Shown: one piece after another, positions 57,026 through 64,000 of the stretch
Numbering within the stretch: position 1 is the stretch's first letter
How the letters are laid out: each line of letters opens with the position of its first letter
Assembly: GCA_036502575.1 (NCBI GenBank)
Contig: DASXYL010000009.1
Location: forward strand, 34,520-98,519
From: DASXRA01 sp036502575
GTDB taxonomy: Bacteria > Actinomycetota > Actinomycetes > Mycobacteriales > Jatrophihabitantaceae
DNA length: 64,000 nt
Direction of reading: 5' to 3'
Made by a program: the position numbers and the translations under genes
Notes under the pieces: generated by a model
Seen by the model: only the letters and a program-made list of their open reading frames with translations
Database searches by the model: none
Told to the model about the DNA's origin: nothing

Positions 57026-59636
57026 GACCCGAGCGGCCGCTCGCCCGGAGGGACGGCGGTCGCTCGGCTGTGGGGCCCGATCGTGCAACTTCTGGCGTCG
57101 TAGCGACGCCGAGAGTTGCACGATCGGGTTGGCGCCACTGGGCGCCGAAGCACGCGAACGGCGCCGGATGGTCGAGCCGCTCGGGCAGCGCCGTGGCCAG
57201 GGCCTCAGCCGAATCGCGTCCTGCGGCCAGCTCGCGGTGATAGCGAGTCATGACCTCGGCGGCGACGTCGTCGTGCACCCGCGCCACGCCGGCCACCACA
57301 CAGCACGACCCGAGCTGTAGCAGCACGCTGGTGAGGCCCAGCGCCTCGTCGCCCGGGCGGGTCGTCGCCAGGCCCAACTCGCACGCGGACAGGATCACGT
57401 GTGGTGCCGCCCGGTCCAGCTCGTACGCGAACAGCGGTCCGTCGGCGAGCCGGATCGACGAGAACAGCGGGTTCTCGGTCTGGTGCCGGCCATGCGCGGC
57501 GACGTGCACCAGGCCGGCCTGGGCCAGCGCCGAGCGCAGCGCCGTCCGGGTCGCCGCCGCGCCGGTCAGCGACCGTACCCCCGCGTATGCGTCGGCGACG
57601 GCGGCGGTCTCGTGGTCGGCCCGCACCAGACCGGGTCCGGCCAGCGCCACGGTCGGGGCGACTGTCGAGCCGCCCGGTGCTGGCGGTTCGCGCAAGGCAT
57701 CCAACCAGGCGGTGGCCGACGGGGCCACGGTGACCGGCACCCCCCGCACCGACGGCAGCATCCCCCACGGCACCGCGCCGAGCGCCCCGGTCGGCACGAT
57801 GACCAGTCGCGAGTCGGGTAGCCGCAACGGAGCCAGCAACAGTTCGTCGAGCCCGGTCAGCCCGGCCGCGAGCGATGCCGCCGCAGCCCCGCGCAGGCCA
57901 CCGGGCAAGTGCGGCTGGGCCAGCCCGTCGAGGTCGGCCCGCACCCGGCGCAAGGCCTCGATCGCCTCGTCCGGCCGGCCCAGCCGGCGAACGGCCGTGC
58001 CGCGCGAACCGACCACGATGGCGTGCAACTGATCTCCAGCCTGGCTGTACGTCACGAGCGTGCTGCTGGTGGCCGTCAAGGCGGCCCGCACCGCGCTGAG
58101 CGACGCCGGCCGGGTCATCGAGCCGATCCCGGGAACCTCCCATGACCGCGCCGTGATCCGGCGCTCCAGGTCGTTGCGCCGGCGGCGCAGCTCGACGGGA
58201 TCACCGCTGCCGGAGCGGGTGTTCTCGACGACCTGACGCAGCTGGCCGAGCAGCTCGGCGGTGTGCTCGTCGGCGGGCGGTCGGACGGTCGGCAACCGCG
58301 ACGAGGCCGCGCGTCCGCGCTCGGAAGCCGCGAACACCGCGTCAGCCCGGCCGTGCTCGATCGCGACCAGCACGCCGAGCTCGGCCAGTCGACGGCCGTG
58401 GACGGCGCTGGCCGTGCGCAGGTCGATGCTGCCGAACCGAGCCTGGTGGTCGGCCAGATCGGCCAGGCCGGCGCGCACGGCGCGGATCGTCGCAGCCAGG
58501 TCGCCGGCTACCTGCGCCAACCGGGCGTGCAGGTAGCGGGTGTGCAGGCGGGTGGCCACCGGGTCGGTCGTCCGCACCGGGCCGACCGACTCGATCGTGA
58601 CGCGCGCCTCGGGCACCTGGCCCCGGCCGAGCAGGGCCTCGGCGGTCACCAGCATCGCGGCCCGCGACTGGGCGGCCAGACCCTCGGCGGCCAGCTCGGT
58701 GGCCAACCGGCGTCCGCGCTGCTCGAGAGGCGGACCGATGCGGCCACGAGCGACATCAGCCTGCAGGATCAACAGCTCGGCTGTACGCCGCCACGGATCG
58801 TGACCCAGCCTGGCGAATCGGGTTCGCGCCCGCATCGCGTAGCGGCGGGCCGCCACCAGGTCGCCGTCGAGCAGGGAGCACTCGGCGCGGGCGAGGTCGA
58901 CCTCGGCCAGGTCCTGCGAGAGGCGCTGCCGGGCGAATGACGCCCCGGCCTCGGCGAGCGTCTCGTTCGCCTCGCGGATCAAGCCGACCTCGACCAGCAC
59001 GCGAGCCTGGTCGAGTAGCCGGATGCCGGGGTGCACGTCGGGGTCGATCCGCGCGGCGGTGCCCATCGCCTGCAGCGCAGCCACGAGGTTGCCGGCCAGG
59101 AAATCGACGTAGCCCGCGTTGTGCCAGGCCTTGACCTCGATGCCGGTCAGGCCGTTGGCGGCAGCGAGATCGCCACACCGGCGTAGATCCTTCGAGGCCA
59201 CCGCCAGCTCGCCCCGCAGCAGGAACGCCGTTCCCCGGTTGAGCAGCATGCGGCACCGGTCGGCCGGCGGCACGTGATCGAGCAGGGCGACGGCGGCGGT
59301 CAGCTCTCGAACCGCGGCATCGAGTCGCCCGGCTCGCAGCATCACCAGGCCGTGCTGGCCGTGTACGACGGCGCGCACCGACGGATCGGCACCGACGGCG
59401 GCGATGCGCTGGGCCTCCTCCAGATACGGCAACCCTTGGGCGATGCCACCGATCTCGGTCTCGCTCAGCGCCAACCCCAGCAGCAGTCGAGCCGCCAACG
59501 GATCGCGGTCGCGCCGGCCGTCCAGCAGCGCCAACCCACGGCGAAATGCCCGGGCCGCGCGTGCCGGTTGACCCGCTGCGTTCGCGGCCACGCCCTGGGC
59601 GTGCAGCGCGCGGACCTGCTCGGTCACGCCGTCCAC
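56997..59636 (-). CDS. TPR-CHAT caspase-like protease
   Basis: An 879-residue cytoplasmic protein. About residues 1-450 are tetratricopeptide-like helical repeats ('AAGQPARAARAFRRGLALL', 'AWHNAGYVDFLAGNLVAALQAMG' and others). The C-terminal CHAT domain covers about 560-835 with the caspase-type dyad His715 in 'VHVAAHG' and Cys752 in 'ILSACELG'. It is a predicted clan-CD protease activated through its TPR sensor. Start GTG 59636 or 59627 is uncertain. The native end is probably near 'FACFGAQW'; the last 43 residues come from a family II palindrome and an overlap with the lipase gene. It is fourth in a tight operon with a subtilase, an ECF sigma factor and a small beta-sandwich protein. Confidence 0.85.
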   Translation of the reverse strand: MDGVTEQVRALHAQGVAANAAGQPARAARAFRRGLALLDGRRDRDPLAARLLLGLALSETEIGGIAQGLPYLEEAQRIAAVGADPSVRAVVHGQHGLVMLRAGRLDAAVRELTAAVALLDHVPPADRCRMLLNRGTAFLLRGELAVASKDLRRCGDLAAANGLTGIEVKAWHNAGYVDFLAGNLVAALQAMGTAARIDPDVHPGIRLLDQARVLVEVGLIREANETLAEAGASFARQRLSQDLAEVDLARAECSLLDGDLVAARRYAMRARTRFARLGHDPWRRTAELLILQADVARGRIGPPLEQRGRRLATELAAEGLAAQSRAAMLVTAEALLGRGQVPEARVTIESVGPVRTTDPVATRLHTRYLHARLAQVAGDLAATIRAVRAGLADLADHQARFGSIDLRTASAVHGRRLAELGVLVAIEHGRADAVFAASERGRAASSRLPTVRPPADEHTAELLGQLRQVVENTRSGSGDPVELRRRRNDLERRITARSWEVPGIGSMTRPASLSAVRAALTATSSTLVTYSQAGDQLHAIVVGSRGTAVRRLGRPDEAIEALRRVRADLDGLAQPHLPGGLRGAAAASLAAGLTGLDELLLAPLRLPDSRLVIVPTGALGAVPWGMLPSVRGVPVTVAPSATAWLDALREPPAPGGSTVAPTVALAGPGLVRADHETAAVADAYAGVRSLTGAAATRTALRSALAQAGLVHVAAHGRHQTENPLFSSIRLADGPLFAYELDRAAPHVILSACELGLATTRPGDEALGLTSVLLQLGSCCVVAGVARVHDDVAAEVMTRYHRELAAGRDSAEALATALPERLDHPAPFACFGAQWRQPDRATLGVATTPEVARSGPTAERPPSLRASGRSGPRRAGRTSR
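57076..57128. repeat. Family II palindrome inside the CHAT gene 3' end
   Basis: CCCGATCGTGCAACTTCTGG and GTCG, then CGAC and the complementary arm ending GTTGCACGATCGGG. It lies after the lipase stop and is translated within the CHAT frame as 'PDRATLGVATTPEVAR'. Confidence 0.85.
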
Positions 59637-59656
59637 ATCGGTCCGCTCGTCAGAGC

Positions 59657-60163
59657 TCAGAGCTCGATCGACGGCGTGATCACCGGCTGGCCCAGCTCGG
59701 GACGGGGTGGCCGCAGCAGGAACTGCGCGAGCCCGCGCGGCACGTCGTCGAAGACGAACCGTCCGTTGGCATCGGCCACCGCGCTGTGCCGCCCGTCGAC
59801 GGTGCGCAGCTCGACGACCACGCCACCACCTGGCGCGACCCATCCGTCCAGACGAACCGTGTCCGGACCGGCCGCCGTGATCGTGATCATGGTGGTGATG
59901 CTGTCGCTGGTGAAGGTGACCGTCTGCGCCTCGGTCGGCCCGGCGTCGTCGGACCGGACGCCGGCCAGCTCGGAGTCGAGCCGTTGCAGCTGAGCGACCT
60001 CGGCATTGAGCGCCTCCAGCGTGACGCCGAACTGCAGCCGCTCGACCAGCCCCGGCGGTACCGGATCGACCTGCGCGTACAGGTGGGCCAGGTCGGCCAG
60101 GGCGCGCTCGTCGACGGCGTCGATCGGCTCACCGGCCAGCCGCTGCAGATCCGACTCGTTCAT
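59657..60163 (-). CDS. Small helical plus beta-sandwich protein of the ECF-CHAT module
   Basis: A 168-residue protein. The N-terminal 70 residues are helical with 'LYAQVDPVPPGLVERLQFGVTLEALNAEVAQL', a pattern typical of a conserved actinobacterial family found beside ECF sigma and TPR-CHAT genes. The C-terminal half is a carboxypeptidase-regulatory-like beta-sandwich ('VRLDGWVAPGGGVVVELRTVDGRHSAVADANGRFVFDDVPRG'). ATG 60163 overlaps the sigma stop (ATGA). No membrane segment or zinc site is visible, so it is not an ordinary anti-sigma factor, but binding the sigma factor or the CHAT protein is a reasonable guess. Confidence 0.7.
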   Translation of the reverse strand: MNESDLQRLAGEPIDAVDERALADLAHLYAQVDPVPPGLVERLQFGVTLEALNAEVAQLQRLDSELAGVRSDDAGPTEAQTVTFTSDSITTMITITAAGPDTVRLDGWVAPGGGVVVELRTVDGRHSAVADANGRFVFDDVPRGLAQFLLRPPRPELGQPVITPSIEL

Positions 60164-60741
60164 CGCGTCTCCCAGGCCGGATCGGCGCTCAGCTGGGCGC
60201 GCAGCTTGGCCAGGCAGCGCCCGCGCGTCGGCCCCACGCTGCCGATCGGCATGCCGAGCGACTCCGCGACGCTGGCGTAGTCCGGACGGTCGGCGAACGC
60301 GATCACCCGCAGCAGCCGCCGGCAGCGCTCGGGTAGTTCCTGGACGTGCTGCCACAACCGTCGCTGGTCGGCTCGATCCAGCACCTGATCCGGCACGAGG
60401 TCCGGCGTCGTGGTGAGCTCGTCCGGATCCAGCTCGCGCGCCTCGACCCGGTCGGCCTGCCGGACGACGCGCCACGCCTCGCGCCGGGCCGTGACGAGCA
60501 GCCACTGCAGCACGGCGTTCGGCTCCGCGATCGTCGACGTGCTGCGCACCAGGGCCAGCCACGTCGTCTGCAAGACGTCCTCGGCGGCATCCCGATCGAG
60601 ACGTTGCGCGCGCACGGTGTGCCACAGGATCGGGGTGAGCAGCGCGATCAGGTCACCCAGCGCGTCCTCGTCGCCGTCGCGGTAGCGGCGCAGCAGCGCC
60701 CCGGCCTGGGCGGCCAGCGTCTGCGGCTCGGCGCCGATCAC
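60160..60741 (-). CDS. ECF-type RNA polymerase sigma factor of the protease module
   Basis: A 193-residue ECF sigma factor: region 2 'LRRYRDGDEDALGDLIALLTPILWHTVRAQRLDRDAAEDVLQTTWLALVR' and region 4 'LPERCRRLLRVIAFADRPDYASVAESLGMPIGSVGPTRGRCLAKLRA'. GTG 60741 overlaps the subtilase stop (GTGA) and its own stop overlaps the next ATG. No dedicated transmembrane anti-sigma factor is adjacent. Such overlaps on both sides imply fixed stoichiometry with the two proteases. Target promoters are unknown; autoregulation is likely. Confidence 0.88.
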   Translation of the reverse strand: MIGAEPQTLAAQAGALLRRYRDGDEDALGDLIALLTPILWHTVRAQRLDRDAAEDVLQTTWLALVRSTSTIAEPNAVLQWLLVTARREAWRVVRQADRVEARELDPDELTTTPDLVPDQVLDRADQRRLWQHVQELPERCRRLLRVIAFADRPDYASVAESLGMPIGSVGPTRGRCLAKLRAQLSADPAWETR

Positions 60742-62360
60742 GGCGACATCCCGATCAGCTGCTCGAGGGCGGCCCACCCGCGCGGCACGGCGGTCGGCGC
60801 GTCGACCGGATCGAGCGGGCCGCAGTGTCCGGCGGCCAGTGCCGCCGCGAGCTGGCCGGCCAGGTGTGGCGCCGCGAACGACGTCCCGCTCCAGGTGCCG
60901 AACCCGCCACTGAAGTCGTCGCCGTCGATCGTGGCCCGCGGTCCCTCGTTCAGGACGTCCACCGCGGCGCCCGGCTGGATCGCCGCGTTGAACGTGACAG
61001 GCAAGGTGCTGACGATCGACGCGCCCGGGCGGTAGCAGCGCACCCAGGGACCGCCGTTGCTGAACAAGGCGATGGTGCGCCGATTCGGGTTGAGCGCACC
61101 GACGCTGACTAGTGGCACCACGTCGCTGTCCGGCTTGGCGATCGCCCCGCCGGGATACGGCGTGAACGCCGCCGGGAACATCGGCCGGGCCGTCGCGTCG
61201 TTGCCGGCAGAGGCCACCACGGCGACACCGAGCGCGCCCAGTGCCTGCAACGGCGCCAGCAGCATCGGGTCGAACGCGGCGTCGTCGGGCTGCTCGTGGT
61301 AGTAGCCGAGCGACAGCGACACGACGTCGAGCGCCAGCTCCGGACGGCCCGAGCTCACCGCCAGGTGCTGGCGGGCCAGCAACCCGGCCAGCGCGTCGAG
61401 CAGATCGCCCTCGGCGACCACGCCGTCGCCGGACATGATCCGAACCGCCAGCACCGTCGCGTCCGGGCACAGCTGGCGGATGATGCCGGCGATGAACGTG
61501 CCGTGGCCGGCGTCCGAATCGAGGATGCCCTCGTACGGATCAACCAGCACGCCGGTCCGCTCGGGATCGCTCAGCGGGTCGGTCAGGCCCAGCGGTGGTC
61601 CGCCGGGCGTGCCGTCGAGGGTCGGGTTGCGCACGACGATTGCCGCATCGTCCAGCCAAGGATGTGCGCCCACCCCGGTGTCGAGCACGGCGACGACCGG
61701 CCGGCGGGCGGCGAAGGCCGGGTCGCGGCTCGGTTCGGGCCCGATCCAGTTCACCGGCGCGCGGCCACCCCAACCGGGCAGGCCGTACTGCGAGGCCGGC
61801 ACGCCGTGCCCTTCGGTGTACGGGACGCCCCCGACGCCGTGGCCCTCGGTGTAGGGCACGCCGCCGATCCCCGGACCGGCCGTCGCGGTGAGCAGGTGCT
61901 CGAGGGCGACATCTTGCGGCACCTGCTCGTCGCCGACCAGGGCGCGGTAGGACTGCAACACCGGCCAGGCGTCGGCCGGCGCGGCCGGCGAGGTCAGCGG
62001 CGTCAGCACCATCCGGGCCGGGTAGGCCTCGCCCCGGGTGCCGCCCCGGGCCGTCTCCGCCGTGGCGTCCGCATCGGCGTAGCTCAGCCCGAGGTTGTGA
62101 TCCTTGGCGGCCTGGGCGAGGACGCCGTAGCGCACCGACCCGGGCACGAGACCGCGAACGAGCAGTCGGTCGCCGACGTACACGGTCGGCCGGATGACCT
62201 CGTCCGGCCGGCGGCGCACCGCGGTGGCCGGGTCGAGCACTCGCGCGTTGTAGCGCACCAGCACGTCGGCCGAGGGCACGAGCATCGGCTCGCGGCCCAG
62301 GGGCGGCGCCGGGCGGCGCGATGATCGGTCCTGCTCGGGGCGTGGATGGGCTGTATTCAT
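60738..62360 (-). CDS. Subtilisin-like (S8) serine protease without signal peptide
   Basis: A 540-residue S8 protease. The triad is Asp227 ('VAVLDTGVGAHPW'), His286 ('DAGHGTFIAGI') and Ser494 ('WSGTSFAAPHLAG'), with oxyanion Asn387 ('SAGNDAT'). A 200-residue N-terminal domain precedes the catalytic domain and no signal peptide or membrane helix is visible, so the protease probably stays in the cytoplasm. Just before the catalytic domain an 11-residue unit GGVPYTEGHGV occurs twice in tandem (166-187). ATG 62360 follows a GAGG. It heads the operon, coupled by GTGA to the sigma gene. One protease may process the other or the sigma factor's partner. Confidence 0.85.
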   Translation of the reverse strand: MNTAHPRPEQDRSSRRPAPPLGREPMLVPSADVLVRYNARVLDPATAVRRRPDEVIRPTVYVGDRLLVRGLVPGSVRYGVLAQAAKDHNLGLSYADADATAETARGGTRGEAYPARMVLTPLTSPAAPADAWPVLQSYRALVGDEQVPQDVALEHLLTATAGPGIGGVPYTEGHGVGGVPYTEGHGVPASQYGLPGWGGRAPVNWIGPEPSRDPAFAARRPVVAVLDTGVGAHPWLDDAAIVVRNPTLDGTPGGPPLGLTDPLSDPERTGVLVDPYEGILDSDAGHGTFIAGIIRQLCPDATVLAVRIMSGDGVVAEGDLLDALAGLLARQHLAVSSGRPELALDVVSLSLGYYHEQPDDAAFDPMLLAPLQALGALGVAVVASAGNDATARPMFPAAFTPYPGGAIAKPDSDVVPLVSVGALNPNRRTIALFSNGGPWVRCYRPGASIVSTLPVTFNAAIQPGAAVDVLNEGPRATIDGDDFSGGFGTWSGTSFAAPHLAGQLAAALAAGHCGPLDPVDAPTAVPRGWAALEQLIGMSP

Positions 62361-62643
62361 CGATACCTCGTCGCATCTCTGGGGGCGCCGTCGGAGCGTA
62401 AGGCGCCGAGCCGTCATCGGGAAGGAGACGTCGGCCGCGCTACTGATACGCGCATCGATGTATCAGGGACGGGCGGTGCCCGTTCCTCAGTGGTGTGACG
62501 GGTGCGCCGCGGTCGTTGGGGGACCGCCGCGGCGCACTCGTGCTTATCCGGCCCTAGATCGCATCTGCGCGGACCCGCCACAGAACAGCGGGCCGCACGC
62601 AGACGCGAGCGCAAGCTCCCTAGCGGTCGCGCGCGGGCCGGGC
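62361..62643. other. Intergenic region upstream of the protease module
   Basis: Contains the inverted repeat CTGATAC-N10-GTATCAG (62443-62466), about 85 nt before the subtilase start, a candidate operator or promoter element. A leftward frame of 82 codons (62414-62662, MSARAKSPARAR...) runs through it; it starts in the dispersed 24-bp repeat and I do not consider it a proven gene. Confidence 0.4.
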
Positions 62644-62667
62644 TCTTCGCGCGAGCGCTCATCGCGT
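62644..62667. repeat. 24-bp dispersed repeat, copy 2
   Basis: Identical to 24469-24492 in the mceA-mceB spacer. Read leftward it opens an ATG frame. Confidence 0.65.
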
Positions 62668-62700
62668 TCGGGGTCGCGTGACCCGTGGTCGCTCATAACA

Positions 62701-62750
62701 AAGTCGTCCGCGCTTCGTGATGCTCTGGCATCGCGAAGCGCGGACGACTT
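62701..62750. repeat. Family I palindrome, copy 3
   Basis: AAGTCGTCCGCGCTTCG and its complement around a short centre. It resembles the copies flanking the DUF559 gene at 8.4 kb. It lies after rplA and is a probable terminator. Confidence 0.85.
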
Positions 62751-62754
62751 GAGT

Positions 62755-62784
62755 TGATCAGGCGCCGGTTGATCGGGCGCCGGT
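62755..62784. repeat. 15-bp tandem repeat after rplA
   Basis: TGATCAGGCGCCGGT followed directly by TGATCGGGCGCCGGT; a third partial unit (GGGTCAGGCG) runs into the rplA stop codon. It may have arisen by slippage. Confidence 0.7.
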
Positions 62785-62787
62785 GGG

Positions 62788-63507
62788 TCAGGCGTTGGGC
62801 GCGCCTTCTTCGAGCAGGTTGCGGGTGCGGTTCACGTCGACCGGGATGCCCGGGCCCATCGTCGTGGTGAACGTGACCTTCTTCAGGTACTTGCCCTTGG
62901 CCGAGGACGGCTTCGCGCGCAGCACCTCGTCCAGCGCCGCCGCGTAGTTCTCGACGAGCTGTTCGGGGGTGAACGACGCCTTGCCCAGAATCAGGTGCAG
63001 GTTGGACTGCTTGTCCACCCGGAAGCTGATCTTGCCGCCCTTGATGTCGGCCACCGCCTTGGACACGTCCGGAGTCACCGTGCCGGTCTTGGGGTTCGGC
63101 ATCAGGCCACGGGGGCCGAGGATGCGGGCGATGCGGCCGACCTTGGCCATCTGGTCGGGGGTGGCGATCGCGGCGTCGAAGTCCAGGAAGCCTTCCTGGA
63201 TCTCGGCGATCAGGTCGTCACTGCCGACCTTGTCGGCGCCGGCGGCCTCGGCCTCGGTGGCCTTGTCGCCGGTGGCGAACACGATGACGCGGACGGTCTT
63301 GCCGGTGCCGTGCGGCAGGCTGACCGTGCCGCGCACCATCTGGTCGGCCTTGCGCGGGTCGACGCCGAGGCGCATCGCGGCCTCGACCGTCCCGTCGAAC
63401 TTGGTCGGCGAGGACTGCTTGGCGATCTGCGCCGCCTCGAGGGGGGTGTAGATCTTGTCCGGCTCGATGAGCTCGGCGGCCTTGCGATAGGCCTTACTGC
63501 GTTGCAT
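62788..63507 (-). CDS. rplA: 50S ribosomal protein L1
   Basis: A 239-residue L1. 'KFDGTVEAAMRLGVDPRKADQMVRGTVSLPHGTGK' is the conserved domain I start, 'LGPRGLMPNPKTGTV' is the signature loop and 'GPGIPVDVN' lies near the C-terminus. ATG 63507 follows GGAGAG. It follows rplK, separated by 105 bp carrying a family III palindrome. L1 forms the mobile E-site stalk and often represses its own operon. Confidence 0.98.
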   Translation of the reverse strand: MQRSKAYRKAAELIEPDKIYTPLEAAQIAKQSSPTKFDGTVEAAMRLGVDPRKADQMVRGTVSLPHGTGKTVRVIVFATGDKATEAEAAGADKVGSDDLIAEIQEGFLDFDAAIATPDQMAKVGRIARILGPRGLMPNPKTGTVTPDVSKAVADIKGGKISFRVDKQSNLHLILGKASFTPEQLVENYAAALDEVLRAKPSSAKGKYLKKVTFTTTMGPGIPVDVNRTRNLLEEGAPNA

Positions 63508-63556
63508 GTTTCTCTCCTTCAGTGGTCAGCGGACCGCGGCCTTCGCGGTCCTCCCA

Positions 63557-63606
63557 CGGTTTTGGTCGGACGGACCGCGCTGGGCGGCTCGTCTGGCCAA
63601 AAGCGG
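63557..63606 (-). repeat. Family III palindrome in the rplK-rplA gap
   Basis: CGGTTTTGGTCGGACGGACC and a diverged complementary arm ending in GGCCAAAAGCGG, about 20 bp with several mismatches. It is related to the rpoB-rpoC palindrome at 13458-13505. Confidence 0.65.
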
Positions 63607-63612
63607 TAACAA

Positions 63613-64000
63613 TCAGCCGTTGACGGTGATGCCCATCGAGCGGGCGGTCCCGGCGATGATCTTCGCGGCCTGGTCGACGTCGTTGGCGTTGAGGTCTTCC
63701 ATCTTGGTCTGGGCGATCTCGCGGACCTGGTCCATCGTGACCGAGCCGACCTTGTTCACGTGCGGCTCGCCGCTGCCCTTCTCGACGCCGGCCGCCTTGA
63801 GCAGCAGCCGGGCCGCGGGCGGCGTCTTGGTGACGAACGTGAACGAGCGGTCCTCGTAGACGGAGATCTCGACCGGGACGATCTGCCCGCGCTGCGACTC
63901 GGTGGCCGCGTTGTACTGCTTGCAGAACTCCATGATGTTCACGCCGTGCTGGCCCAGCGCCGGGCCGACCGGCGGCGCGGGGTTGGCGGCACCCGCCTGG
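63613..64000 (-). CDS. rplK: 50S ribosomal protein L11, 5' end beyond the window
   Basis: About 129 codons of L11 are visible, lacking roughly the first 15-20 residues. 'QAGAANPAPPVGPALGQHGVNIMEFCKQYNAAT' is the N-terminal domain that binds stringent and release factors, with its proline-rich hinge. The C-terminal rRNA-binding domain includes 'GSVTMDQVREIAQTKMEDLNANDVDQAAKIIAGTARSMGI'. It is first of the rplK-rplA pair. Confidence 0.98.
   Translation of the reverse strand, partial: QAGAANPAPPVGPALGQHGVNIMEFCKQYNAATESQRGQIVPVEISVYEDRSFTFVTKTPPAARLLLKAAGVEKGSGEPHVNKVGSVTMDQVREIAQTKMEDLNANDVDQAAKIIAGTARSMGITVNG

Noticed and set aside
62414..62662. 82-codon leftward frame starting in the dispersed repeat
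   Set aside because: Composition is Arg/Ala/Pro-rich without structure and there is no clear ribosome binding site; repeat origin explains the ATG. Kept as a repeat, not a gene.

Overview
The window looks like chromosomal DNA of a high-GC actinobacterium. The evidence is rpoB and rpoC with TTG starts and actinobacterial N-termini, an MCE lipid-import operon, an ECF41 sigma factor with a fused SnoaL-like domain, a ChoD-type cholesterol oxidase, many GTG starts, and frequent 4-nt ATGA/GTGA overlaps. No rRNA, tRNA, CRISPR array, phage or recognisable insertion sequence was seen. Both ends cut through genes: hpnD at the left, rplK at the right. I cannot name the genus.

The backbone is the ribosomal-protein/RNA-polymerase supercluster, read right to left: rplK-rplA (62.8-64.0 kb), rplJ-rplL (45.2-46.2 kb) and rpoB-rpoC (9.5-17.0 kb). 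Large islands separate these blocks. The left flank (1-9.4 kb) holds hopanoid genes (hpnC, hpnD, an HpnO-like aminotransferase), an ECF41 sigma factor with its probable target, a TetR-controlled MFS/SnoaL/VOC operon with a three-site operator region, and a DUF559 gene between two palindromic repeats.

Between rpoB and rplL (17.3-45.1 kb) lies a lipid/steroid island. A complete mce operon (mceG-yrbEA-yrbEB-mceABCDEF-two mce-associated proteins) sits directly upstream of rpoB. Beyond it are a degraded acyl-CoA synthetase, two MpaB-family oxygenases, an HSDL2-like SDR, an aldehyde dehydrogenase, an enoyl-CoA hydratase, a second SDR, an EthR-like TetR with a Baeyer-Villiger-type monooxygenase and a FadD, a second DUF559 gene, an alpha/beta hydrolase, choD and another TetR. 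Four copies of a 15-bp palindrome TTGrC-N5-GTCAA lie in the three divergent promoter regions of this island. They suggest one local TetR regulon for uptake and breakdown of a sterol- or terpenoid-like substrate.

Between rplJ and rplA (46.5-62.8 kb) are secreted polysaccharide hydrolases (a GH15 glucodextranase-like enzyme, and a GH16-GH18-GH64 set suited to fungal cell walls), a secreted lipase, and a four-gene module: cytoplasmic subtilisin-like protease, ECF sigma factor, small beta-sandwich protein, and TPR-CHAT caspase-like protease. This module is the best candidate here for an uncharacterised system.

Three families of long perfect or near-perfect palindromes recur between genes. One family sits inside the rpoB-rpoC and rplK-rplA junctions, and another has been absorbed into the 3' ends of two coding sequences.
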